Below are positions 35,397 to 45,496 of a stretch of 64,000 nt of DNA, piece after piece. A model generated the notes under the pieces. That model worked only from the letters and a program-made list of their open reading frames with translations, did not search any database and was not told the origin of the DNA. The position numbers were made by a program, and so were the translations under genes. The first letter of the stretch is position 1. Each line of letters starts with the position of its first letter. This DNA is from Artemia franciscana (Eukaryota > Arthropoda > Branchiopoda > Anostraca > Artemiidae), in NCBI RefSeq assembly GCF_032884065.1, contig NC_088868.1:38246867-38310866 (forward strand), given 5' to 3'.

Positions 35397-37115
35397 TATC
35401 TTTGTTACAGGTCAGTATGGTCTAGGCCTCCTCTTTGCTTGTAAGCACATATTAATTAGAATATCTCTTGTTGAACAAGGTTAATAATCTCAGATTGAAG
35501 GCAAAATCGAGATAATTTTATATAGTAAAACGCCATCTATGCTAGGTTTAAAAAGGTCAATATTGAGATTCCTTAAATAAGGGGATCGACAGAAATATAT
35601 ACTCTCTGTAGATTTAATCTCTGACAAAAGTTTTAACAATATTAGTTTTGCGTTTTTTATTTTTTCCATCAAATGTTAAGTAAGTTTTATAAACACGGAG
35701 GAAAAGCTAACGGTCTTGCTAAGGTCAAAAGCATTTTTCTGAAAGTAAATGGAGATCTGGATGTTGGATTGTACTAATATAACTATCTTCAATCTTAAAT
35801 TGAAAGTGCTGATTTACTGCTGGGTCACTGACCTGTGTTTGAGGTTTATATATTGTATCATTGTGTGCCAAATAATAAACCTTGCGAGTTTCTACACTAG
35901 TAGCTAGGTCGTATACAAATAAATTAAATGTTTATGTTATTTTGTGCCAGGCAGTTATCTTTTTTCTCCTATCCCAAAGAACTGTAATTGGTAATAGGAG
36001 GGGTGTTTTCTTATTAGCTAAGTTCCATTATTAATGTCTGTTAGAATAGTCTAGGTAAGAGACGATTTGAGAAAATGAATAAGTGAATTTGACAGGAAAA
36101 CTTTTTGAAACTAAAAAAATAAATAAAAATTAATGCAGGTAATCAGGTAATCGTTTTATATATAACCTATAATTCCGCTTTTTTTCTTACTATTTTCTTA
36201 ACCGGTCTTTTATTTTTCGTAAATATTCTACATTATAGAAAATTATTATATTCTATATAAAATTCTGTATTCTACGTTATAATTTGATTTTTATTTTTTT
36301 AAGTTCCATTATTCTTAAGCCGGTTTTTCTTCCTTAAGCCTTTTCTTTCTTTTTTTTCTTACTTTCGATTTTTTCTGTTTTGTTTTTTCTCTTTCTCTTT
36401 TCTTTCGATTTTTCTTTCTTTTTAAAGAGTGAAAGACAAGTTTTTTTTAACCCCTCTCCTTTCTCGCTGTCAAGAGTCTGTGATTTTACCAAAAAGATAT
36501 ACTAATGTCAGGCTAATGAATGCCTAAATTCTTCGTTAAGTCAGTAAAAACTTCTATTTTACCATGTAGGGGATTTTTTATCGTCTCAAATTGAATAATT
36601 TACACACTGAGTGGGTTGATTTCGTCAAAACCACATCTATCGGCTCATCTTCCCGGATTTGGCTATGTAATTTTTAAGATGCTTTACTTATATATAAAGC
36701 TGAATTTTTATAGGATGCTTCAGTTGGGTTTTAATTTTTGCAGGAATCATTTACATGCTGAGAGTTCACAATGAAATACGTAAGTATTTATTAACTATTG
36801 ATTTCCATTGTCTTTGTGACACAACTTATTCATCACCTAAACCTTTCATTTCATGGATTATTTGTCAACATTGGCAATTAAAAATTGACAGAATTCGGAG
36901 AGAAACAAAACTTTGACCTTTCAAATCGAAGGTTTTCGTTACATATTAAATTTACACCTTGAAAGGTATAATATCTTCTTTTTTTATAATTACACATCAT
37001 TGTTCTACTAGTTAAATTTAAAGCAAGCTTAAATTTATATTAGTATGCTATACTTTAAAGTTTAAATAAAGTTTACAGTTCTGAAAATTATTTTCTTCTC
37101 ACTTGACAAAAATAG

Positions 37116-37688
37116 ACTTACGGTAATTGTTTTAATAGGCTCACTTTGAATTTATGTATCTAAACATCAATATTAGTATAAATACTTCGAATGTCTCGCT
37201 CCGTGAAGTAAAAAAAAAATGTGATGCAAGTCACGAGTCCAGCTATAAGCTTGCCATCCTATAAGTGAACCAATAAAAGTAAAAAATTATGAATTTCTTT
37301 TCATAAAAAAAACAAAAAAACTAATGCTTGAATTCACTTTAGGTCCGCTTGATTATTCAGAGGCAGTGTAATAGCACTGTCTAAGTAAAGAATGATTTAA
37401 GCATAACGTTTGATTTTTTTTCACCAGGGAACTTCGAATTGAAAGGGCTGTCGTAAAAACTTCAAAAGGAGCTCTTGCCATCAGACATTAAAGTTTATAG
37501 TGTGGTTCCTACACGTCAAAAGCTATCGGAGGGCGACAAGCACTGATTCTTTCCCTCCCCCCCTTTACCACAAATATATCTGATTAAAATGTTAAGAAAT
37601 TCATTTTCTTCGAAATATTGAAAAAGGGGGATGTGTTTGACCTCTACTGCTTAGAAACACTAAAGGCATTCAGGTGGTTCTTTATGGG
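37116..37688. other. No gene seen
   Basis: AT-rich spacer between the large palindrome and the GC-rich hairpin. Nothing recognised. Confidence 0.4.
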
Positions 37689-38062
37689 AATAATATGAAA
37701 AAAAACTTGGTTTTCTTAAAGAGTTAAAGAGGCTGCGTCCCAAAGTCGAACCTTAAAACGTACAGAAATTAGGAGAGGCAGTTGGGGGGCTGCCGCCCCT
37801 CAAACCCTCCGCTTTTAAAGACTCTTTTGTACAGGTTGTTTTTTTAACTAAAAGAGGGCCTTTCCGAAGTGAAGAGCGGGGGGTTAGGGGGGCGGCAGCC
37901 CCCCTACAACAAAAAACCTGTACAAAAGAGTCTTTAAAAGCGGAGGGTTTGGGGGGCGGCAGCCCCCCAACTGCCTCTCCTAATTCCTGTACGTTTTAAG
38001 GTTCGACTTTGGGACGCAGCCTCTTAAACTCTTTAAGAAAACGAAATTTTTTTCATATTATT
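37689..38062. repeat. GC-rich long hairpin, ~150-bp arms
   Basis: Arms 37689-37840 and 37907-38062 are nearly perfect reverse complements, including GGCTGCGTCCCAAAGTCGAA, a GTACAGAAATTAGGAGAGGC section and GGGGGGCTGCCGCCCC. The ~66-base loop is itself G-rich. The section CCTTAAAACGTACAGAAATTA parallels CTTAAAACGAACAGAAATTA in F1 palindromes, so this is probably a diverged F1-type hairpin. Part of one arm recurs directly at 38133-38189. F1 copy f starts 200 bp further on. Confidence 0.9.
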
Positions 38063-38132
38063 TCTGAACGTTTTTCTACAATCCATGGTGGATGTAATTT
38101 AATAATTCCTGTACTCCTCGTAGAGGAATTAG

Positions 38133-38189
38133 GACTGCCTCTCCTAATTCCTGTACGTTTTAAGGTTCGACTTTGGGACGCAGCCTCTT
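38133..38189. repeat. Third copy of the GC-rich hairpin arm (fragment)
   Basis: These bases repeat 37969-38024 in direct orientation almost exactly (ACTGCCTCTCCTAATTCCTG onward to GGGACGCAGCCTCTT). Confidence 0.9.
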
Positions 38190-38253
38190 TCGATGAGACA
38201 ATATCATGGGGTAAAGCACAAACTAGAATCTTTACAAGTCGAACCTTGTTGGA

Positions 38254-39996
38254 ATTAAATAAAAAAAAAAAACAATTTTTTTAGCTGAAAGTAAGGAGTG
38301 ACATTAAAACTTAAGACGAACAGAAATTACTCCGTATATGAAATGGGTTGTCCCCTCCGCAATCCCTTGCTCTTTACGCTAAAGCTTTTAGTTGTTTTAA
38401 AAAGTAGAATTGTGGCAAATAGTCAAACTTTAGCGTAAAGAGTGAGGGATTGCGGAGGGGACAACCCATTTCATATACGGAGTAATTTCTGTTCATTTTA
38501 AGTTTTAATGTCGCTCCTTACTTTCAGCTAAAAAAATTAGTTTTTTTTATTTAATTTCTGAACGTTTTTGAATTAATGTATGTTTGGTTTTGGCTCTCCG
38601 CACATAAATTATTAAAATGAAATTTGTATATTAATTCTTTTTTTTTGGCTAAATGGCTTTCTCTTAGTTTTGATCAGACGATTTTGAGAAATAAGGGGTG
38701 GAGAAGGAGGCCTAGTTGCCCTCCAATTTTTCGGTTACTTAAAAAGAGAACTTTTAATTTTTAACGAACGTTTTTATTAGTAAAAAATATACGTAACTTA
38801 AGAATTAACTTGCATAATAAACTTTCATAATCTTATATTTTTATTATGTATACGAGGGGGTTTGTACCCTCGTTAATACCTCGCTCTTTACACTAAATCG
38901 TAAGTTTTGTCCCAATTCTTTAAGAATGACCCCTGAATCATAAAGGCCGTAGAATAAATAGTTGAAATTACTAAGAATACTTTAGCATAAAAAGCGAGGT
39001 ATTTATCTCCTCCTAAAAACCTCGCTCTTTATGTTAAAGTATTTTTAGAACCCCTCATATGCGTAATAATCTCTGTTCGTTTTAACTTTCAATGCTACTC
39101 CTTCCTTTCGTTTGAAAAAAACGTTTTCATGTTTATTTTTCATTGTTTTCTTATAGTAATGTCAGAAAATCCTGCGCCCTTTTCATTGAATTTTTCTTCC
39201 CTCATGACATATTCCTCAAAAGAAAGATCCTCCAACATAGCCCCCTCCCCTCAGCCCCACCCCCAAACAAAATAAAATCCCTCTGAAAACGTCTGTACAC
39301 TTCCCAATAACCATTACTATAAGTAAACACTAGTCAAAGTTTATAACTTGCAGCCCCTCCCCCAGGGATTGTAGGGGAGTAAGTCATCCCCAAAGACATA
39401 GTTATTATGGTTTTCGACTATGCTGAACAAAACGGCAATCTCAAAATTTTGATCCGTTGACTTTGGGAAAAAATGAACGTGGGAGGGGGCCTAGATGCCC
39501 TCCAAATTTTTTGGTCACTTAAAAAGGGCACTAGAACTTTTCATTTCCGTTAGAATGAGCCCTCTTGCGACATTCTAGGACCTCTTGGTCGACACGATGA
39601 CCCCTGGAAAAAAAAAACAAAAAAAAAAACAAATAAACACGTACCCGTGATTTGTCTTCTGGCAAAAAATACAAAATTCCATATTTTTGTAGATAAGAGC
39701 TTGAAACTTCTACAGTAGGGTTCTCTGATACGCTGAATCTGATGGTGTCATTTTTGTTAAGATTCTACGACTTTTAGAGGGTGTTTCCCCCTATTTTCTT
39801 AAATAAGACAAATTTTCTCAGGCTCGTAACTTTTGATGGGTAAAATTAAACTTGATGAAACTTATATATTTAAAATCAGCATTAAAATGCAATTCCTTTG
39901 ATGTAGCTATTGATATCAAAATTCAATTTTTTTTTAGTTTTGGTTTCTATTGAGCCGGGTCGCTCCTTACTACAGTTCGTTACCACGAACTGTTTG
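38254..39996 (-). repeat. F1 interspersed repeat, full-length (copy f)
   Basis: The outer palindrome spans 38254-38554 with the GGGTTGTCCCCTCCGCAATC stem subtype. The inner hairpin is at about 38985-39055, followed by the body, and the head hairpin CAGTTCGTTACCACGAACTG at 39973-39992 followed by TTTGA. It is the most complete copy in the window. Confidence 0.9.
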
Positions 39997-40489
39997 ATTA
40001 TTTATTTTTAAATTCATGATATAAATACCTGTCAATATAGTTCACAAGAAAATAACTCCGTTTTGTTGGTGCAAAAAAAAAATCGTAGGTCAAAACCATT
40101 AAAGCCAGATTTAATTCTTTTTCTTTGAGAGGAATCAGGACTTTCCTGAACGTTGAGCAATATCTGTATTGAAAATATTTCAACTTTGTTAATTTAGATA
40201 ATGAATTTTAATCAGATGTCTTTGGGGATATTGCAACTAAATAGAGCATGGAGAGAGGACCGGTAGCACTCCAACCTTATTTCAACATTCCCCTTAACAT
40301 GCCCTTAAAGTTTACTTAATACTATGAGCTGTTCTCAACATATTGAAGATACTTCTTTTCGTAAAACTCGATGCACATAGTTTTTTTTTTATTTTGTTGA
40401 AAATACCGTTAAATATTTCCCAAGTAATGTGACGGTTAACACAGTCAACTGTTCTTTAGATATTGCTGGTATTTAAAAGCTTGTTGTGA
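39997..40489. other. No gene seen
   Basis: AT-rich spacer. Nothing recognised. Confidence 0.4.
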
Positions 40490-41030
40490 ACCACGGAGGC
40501 ATAGTTACTTAACCATGGATAAAATATAATCCTCATCTCAGAATTTTGAACGGACGCATTAGAGGAATAAATGGTGGTTGGGAGGGAGAGGCTGTTCGCC
40601 CTTCAATGACTTTTGATTCATACAAATTGAACTGTAACTTTCGATTTCTAATCGAATGATGCTCCTTCCAAACTTATACGACCATCTCTTCCATAAAAAC
40701 CATATATTTCAACAATGGTAACTCGCATAGCTTACAGTTTGGACCCTGGGGGCTCGGTGCGGGGGTTGTCAATCACGAAGGCATTTTTTTTTTGATTTTA
40801 GTATTATATCGGACAAATTGTTATGTCAAAATTTTGATCGTATGCATTCGGAGAAAAAAAGTGTGGGGAGACTGGTGGCCCAATTCTCACTTTTGACTCT
40901 TAAAAAACATCACTAGAACTTTCAATTTGCAATTGACAGAGCCGTCTTTAAAGTCTAAGTGAATACCCCTTCCAGATGAAATGTGTCTGGGAGAGATTGC
41001 AATACAAACATCGTTAAAGCCTCATTTTTT
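40490..41030. repeat. F2 repeat, about two diverged units
   Basis: The F2 phrases recur in order: CTCAGAATTTTGAACGGACG, GACTTTTGATTCATACAAA, CCATAAAAACCATATAT, then TTTTGATCGTATGCATTCGG and CTTTTGACTCTTAAAAAAC. Much diverged from the 18-20 kb array. Confidence 0.55.
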
Positions 41031-41339
41031 TACTTTTTGTTTTTCTTTAGTTAAGACTTAAACAGGGAGCCAGGAGTAAGTTTGGTGTTACATACTTAAT
41101 AAATTCTAATTACTTCAGCTTTAATTTATCTTATTTTTTCGCCAATAGGGAGTTTTATGGTAGTCATTTGGGGAAACCTGATAAGATGTGATTATAAGTC
41201 AACCCTGCTCCTCCTAGGCCCCTTTTCGCTGCCATCCCTCCAAAAATATCCCATCAAAATTTCATCATAGCCATTTTGTCCAATATAGCTGAAAAGTACA
41301 ATAACCCTTGAAAATTCCAACTGAAGGGGGTGACTTCAA

Positions 41340-41437
41340 CCGGGTGATCACACTTATTCCCTGTGTAAGATATTCCACTCATTTGGACTCATACTCATTT
41401 GGAATATCTTACATAGGGAATAAGTGTGATCACCCGG
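41340..41437. repeat. Hairpin: 37-bp stem with one mismatch, 24-base loop
   Basis: 41340-41376 (starting CCGGGTGATCACACTTATTC) is the reverse complement of 41401-41437 except for one position. The loop contains a doubled ACTCATTTGG/ACTCATACTCATTTGG phrase. Two 16-bp direct repeats of GGATACAAACCAGCAT follow at 41444-41475. Confidence 0.95.
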
Positions 41438-41674
41438 ATGTAGGATACAAACCAGCATAGGATACAAACCAGCATATAACAAAATTTAAATACAGGCTTT
41501 AAGCAGGATATCTCCTAAAACGCCTCAGTATAACTAGGAAATTAAATACAAGCTGATTATCCCATATGACCCTATTTTTCTATCTTTTTTAAATAAGTTA
41601 AAAAAAAGAACGAAAATGCCTGAAGAGCAAAAAGAATAGTTACAAGCACTTAAATTTAATTGTAAATAGCTATT

Positions 41675-41764
41675 GTTCAATTCAGCTGTACAATTCATAG
41701 AGATAACAAAAACAGACCTGTTCAATTCAGCTGTACAATTCATAGAAATAACAAAAACAGACCT
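41675..41764. repeat. 45-bp tandem duplication
   Basis: GTTCAATTCAGCTGTACAAT... at 41675-41719 is repeated at 41720-41764 with one substitution. Confidence 0.9.
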
Positions 41765-42149
41765 AAGAACATTGGTGAGCTACTTCCGAGATTAAAAAGC
41801 CAAGCTCTGACATTCCTCAAGAAAATTCAAAACACAACAAACCAAGATAATACCCTCCCTATATTCTCGAAAGAAAAGCTCCTAACAGCATATAAAAGCA
41901 TGTTTGTCTACACGAGTTCACTAAACAAAATAAAATATAGGATAGTAACATTTGAACAAACAAAGAACGTAAAAGAATATTTGCATTAAATACGAATCTC
42001 AACAGAAGCAAAGTGCGGTCTGAAACAGGTGAGTTGCATGAAAAATTGTTCTAAATCTCTTTAAACTGAGCCATGACGGCTCAGTAGGTGGAGTTGACAT
42101 CCTCAAACACGTATATACTGAACCTTTCAACAATGCTGAAAAACAGTGT

Positions 42150-42690
42150 CTCAAATTTTGTTTGCATGTTTGTTTTGGGAAAGGATGGGCGTACGGGAGG
42201 GGGGATTCTTAAATAGACCCAGACCTGATGATCCAGAAACAGTACCGGGTGCGCCATTTTTAATAATTGATGTATGTGCCGACCCCCCCCCCCAGCACAG
42301 AAGAAGTGACGTTGCTCTTAAATCAATTTTGACCATTGAAAAAAGGCACTATAGTTTCTGATTTTAAATCAAATGGGCACCACCCGAAGTTTATATAAAC
42401 ATTCATTCCATAATTACTTCATATACACCAAGGGTATAGCTTAAAACCCTTACCCCAGGGCTCTGGGGGCTTGATTCAACCCTGAAAGCGTTGTTTTTTG
42501 AATGTTTTGAACAAAATGGCTATCTTACAAATTCAATAAGATATATTTGATGAAAAACAGAGGTAGTTGGAGGGGGGGAGCTAGTTGATCTCAATCACTT
42601 TTGACTCTTAAAAGGGAACTAAACATTCCCATTTGTAACCGAATTATGGTTAGAAATACTACCTCTAAAGTTTATAACACCATTATGTTC
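42150..42690. repeat. F2 repeat, about two units
   Basis: It contains F2 landmarks such as TTTGAACAAAATGGCTATCT (near 42508), ATCACTTTTGACTCTTAAAA (42593), CCCTTACCCCAGGGCTCTGG (42448) and a G-rich segment. The short open frames here are repeat artefacts. Confidence 0.55.
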
Positions 42691-42695
42691 TATTT

Positions 42696-42971
42696 GACGA
42701 GACAATTCTAATTAGCAATGACCTAGGAATCAAACAAACTGTTCGCGAGGCAATCGAAATCAAACGAAATTTAAATAGTAATACATCCCTAAATAGAGAC
42801 TTGGGTGAATACATACTCAACCCTATGTACACAAAATTAATTACAGACAATAATCTAATTCAAAATAAAACAAAAATAGGAACGAATAAAAACAAGCCCA
42901 ATCCCAAGAGAATTACAAGATTAGCTGCAGAGAACACAAATATCGAAATAAGAAATTATTCCAATTTTTAA
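42696..42971 (+). pseudogene. Penelope-like element fragment (end of GIY-YIG region)
   Basis: A 91-codon open stretch ends in TAA. It contains TVREAIEIKRNLNSNTSLNR followed by DLGEYILNPMYTKLI. The pattern REAIEI(K/R)...LNRD.G.Y.L corresponds to the C-terminal part of the GIY-YIG endonuclease region of Penelope-like retroelements. The GIY-YIG catalytic part and the reverse transcriptase are absent, and F2 repeat lies immediately upstream, so this is a truncated 3' fragment. The following ~220 bp, with a terminal hairpin, are probably its 3' tail. Confidence 0.6.
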
Positions 42972-43200
42972 TAAATACAGTTAGTTCAATGAATGAGCCT
43001 TTTTAGCTTCTAAGATGTTACTTTTTATCACACAGTCTTGGCTGAACTTTTCGTTAAGAAGTAATGATAAGAAGGCTATTTATAAAAAAAAGAATGGATT
43101 TTTAACCGAAAACTTTTATTGTAAGTGTTTTATTGTATATTATTTTCTTTGCTGAAGACGGCCCTTAGAAATAGGGCCGAAATATTCAAATAGGTTTTGT
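42972..43200 (+). repeat. Probable 3' tail of the Penelope-like fragment
   Basis: AT-rich sequence ends with GCTGAAGA, then a 7-bp stem CGGCCCT/AGGGCCG (43159-43165 and 43173-43179) and AAA. The arrangement is reminiscent of the compact structured ends of Penelope-like elements. The hammerhead core is not convincingly matched. Confidence 0.4.
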
Positions 43201-43229
43201 TGGTTCAATGTCTTGGGAAAAGAGTCCTC

Positions 43230-43790
43230 ATTATTCTCTCATCTGTAGTTGTAATATACAACCATCCCTTTCATAAAAGCCTTAAGTGCCCCCTGAGCAT
43301 AACTTACAACCTTTGCCCCCAAGCTCTGGTGATTTGTATTAACCCAAGAAGCAGTGTTATAGGATTTTTGGACTATTTTGAACAAAATACTAATCTCAAA
43401 ATTTGGGCTCTTAAAAAGGGAAGCAGAACTAACCAAAAATTACCAATCTAATGAGATCCCTTCCTATGTTCTTACGACCATCCTTTCTATAAGAACCTTA
43501 TTTGCTCAAAGGGCATAACTTAAAACCCTTGTTCTGAGTTTTTTTTGGGGGGAGGCTTATCATCCTGAAACACAGAATTTAAATACTTTTTAACTCTGCT
43601 GAACAAAATGACTATCTCAAAATTTTTATTGGATCTGTTTGGGGAAATGATGGTCGTAAGGAAGGATCTCTCCAATCACTTTCCATGATCTAAACAAACT
43701 ATGGCCCTCTCAGTTTCCAACTCAAAGAGCCGTTTTATGAAATTTCCTACTATAACAACCAGACTTGTCTATAACCAAAGAAACAATAAA
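43230..43790. repeat. F2 repeat, about two units
   Basis: F2 landmarks include GAGCATAACTTACAACC (43296), TTTGAACAAAATACTAATCT (43377), GGGCATAACTTAAAACCC (43511) and GAACAAAATGACTATCTCAA (43603). Confidence 0.55.
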
Positions 43791-44050
43791 TAAATAAATA
43801 ATACAATGTGCCAACATTGTTCTTTACTTAGCCAGCACTATTGCGATATCAATAATGATTAAAAATCTATATAATTTACAGAGGTTCCAACAATCCTGAC
43901 TATCCAGCAAGAAACTCAGAGTCAAACCTTAGCTTTTTATACGTTTTTGCATTGAATATTTTATTCTTCTTCATAATGCCCCTATTCCACAAGGCTACAA
44001 CCTTAGCCACTAGGAGAAACTAATTTAAATATTCAAATGGTGCACATAGT

Positions 44051-44183
44051 TTATTTTAGGCTTTTACATTTTTTCGTCAGAGATTTTAAGGCTGCCGTGT
44101 CAGCTTTTTTCCATTGATCCAATTTAACAGAATCCATAAAAGTGTATCCACCAATTGTATAGAGTCGACATCCTGGGCGCTTC
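44051..44183 (-). CDS. Likely 3'-terminal exon, unrecognised protein
   Basis: On the minus strand a run of twelve T followed by ACAG forms a strong acceptor (AG at 44185-44184). One base completes a codon, then 43 residues run to a TAA at 44053-44051: KRPGCRLYTIGGYTFMDSVK, then LDQWKKADTAALKSLTKKCK and SLK. A consensus AATAAA lies 86 bp past the stop (43965-43960), as expected for a last exon. The LYTIGGYTF stretch is loosely kelch-like, but the fragment is too short to assign. Upstream exons would lie beyond RTE-2 at higher coordinates and were not found. Confidence 0.45.
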
Positions 44184-44511
44184 CTGTAAAAAAAAAAAAG
44201 GTGCTTAAGACAAATGTCTTTTTCATTTAAAAACTAATTTGGGACTTATTTCTCAACAGCTACTTGGAAACTTCCCTTTTACTAATTCATTCACAAGTCC
44301 AACCTTTTTAAACTTACTTTAAGTTAAACATATTTTTGGAACTTTACCCTTTATAACAGACCATCAAAAAATAAGGTCACTATTAAACTTTGGTCTTAAA
44401 TCCGACTGGTGGGTGATTTACTTAGGTTTTCTTCTTAAATCCCTTAATTTAACTTTTAGTGTCTTACACTCTCAGTGTCTTAAAAAAATGTTCTCAGAGT
44501 ATTACAAGTAG

Positions 44512-44537
44512 GAGGAGGGGGTGGGGGGGGGGGGGTA
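44512..44537. repeat. Poly-G tract
   Basis: A run of 13-14 G preceded by GGAGGAGGGGGT. It could form a G-quadruplex on the plus strand. Confidence 0.85.
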
Positions 44538-45496
44538 TCTCGTCTTTTTTTGCAATAATAAATTGCAATCTCAGACCCACTCCTCTTCATACTTAAAGAC
44601 CATAGATCTAAAGTTCGTCTTCGACTAAATCTTTGTAACAAAAGTAGAATTATCAAAATTTTACTAATTATTAAACAGAATTAAGATTTCCCTTATCAAT
44701 TATTCTTATCGAATAGAATTTATAATTTTTCTTTATTGTTTCATTATTTGAATTTGGTTTATAATTTGGGATTTCATTATTTATTTGGTAAATACTTTTT
44801 TCTCATTTACATAAGATAACAATTGAATTTACTTCACGGGTAGGAATCAGATTTGTAAATAATAAACTTTGGTAAAACATAAGAATTGCTTTGGTGAAGT
44901 TTAAGCTAGATTCTGCGGCAGGGCGTAAGATCCAGAATTATGGACAACGGCCTCTGTAAAGGGCTGCCTCGACCCTTTCGGGGTACCTGCAAGACTGGGA
45001 AACTTGCGGTCAATTTTTGAGTGGCGCCCCTCGAGGAAATTAAAGCCTAGTAAACAACACAGCACTCGTACGGGATTCTGATTATTGGATAATTTTCTGG
45101 GCTTGGTTTGTTTTGATGGGCGTTTTCGGGCTGAAAAACCTCTTCCTAGCTAATTTATCTACTATGGGCTGCCTCCCCGTAGTAGCATAATATTTGTAGG
45201 CATGAATATATAATGAGTCGGAGGTAATAGGCTTGGGACTGTCTGTGCAGGATTTCGACTCTTGTTGATAGAAGAGCATCGCCAAGTGCTGAAAACCATT
45301 TTGTGACCAAGATGGGCCCAGGATTGCACAAAGCCTCCAACTTACTGGAGGTCCCAGGGACTTCTTGCTGTCCGGTTCTAAGCCGGCTTAAGCGCTTCGG
45401 TGTAGACTTGAGAAGATATGTTGGTCCCCATCCTGCACTGGTATCCAGGATCACTGCTTTTCTTGAGGCCAAAATAATTTCAAAGATTTAAAGAAC

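Larger units (their letters stand above)
33905..37115. repeat. 3.2-kb imperfect palindrome (arms ~1.3 kb)
   Basis: The left arm (about 33905-35215) and right arm (about 35720-37115) are collinear reverse complements along their length. Matched landmarks include GTCTATTTTTGTCAAGTGAG (33913) with CTCACTTGACAAAAATAGAC (37096); GGTAACGAAAA (34072) with TTTTCGTTAC (36933); GGGCGTGGTTTTTGAC (34373) with GTCAAAACCACATC (36627); CAAATCGTCTCTTAC (34701) with GTAAGAGACGATTTG (36055); and CAGGTCAGTGACCCA (35091) with TGGGTCACTGACCTG (35821). The central spacer is about 500 bp. No coding sequence is recognisable. Small private insertions occur in each arm. It may be a foldback element or an old inverted duplication. 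Confidence 0.85.

Noticed and set aside
38009-38284. 91-codon frame across 38.0-38.3 kb
   Set aside because: It spans a hairpin arm, its duplicate and the start of F1, so it is a chimera of repeats.
42065-42110. tRNA-like A-box (GGCTCAGTAGGTGGAG)
   Set aside because: No B-box or cloverleaf follows within the expected distance.
42211-42250. Hammerhead-like CTGATGA...GAAAC
   Set aside because: The bases between the two motifs cannot form stem II and no flanking stems were found.
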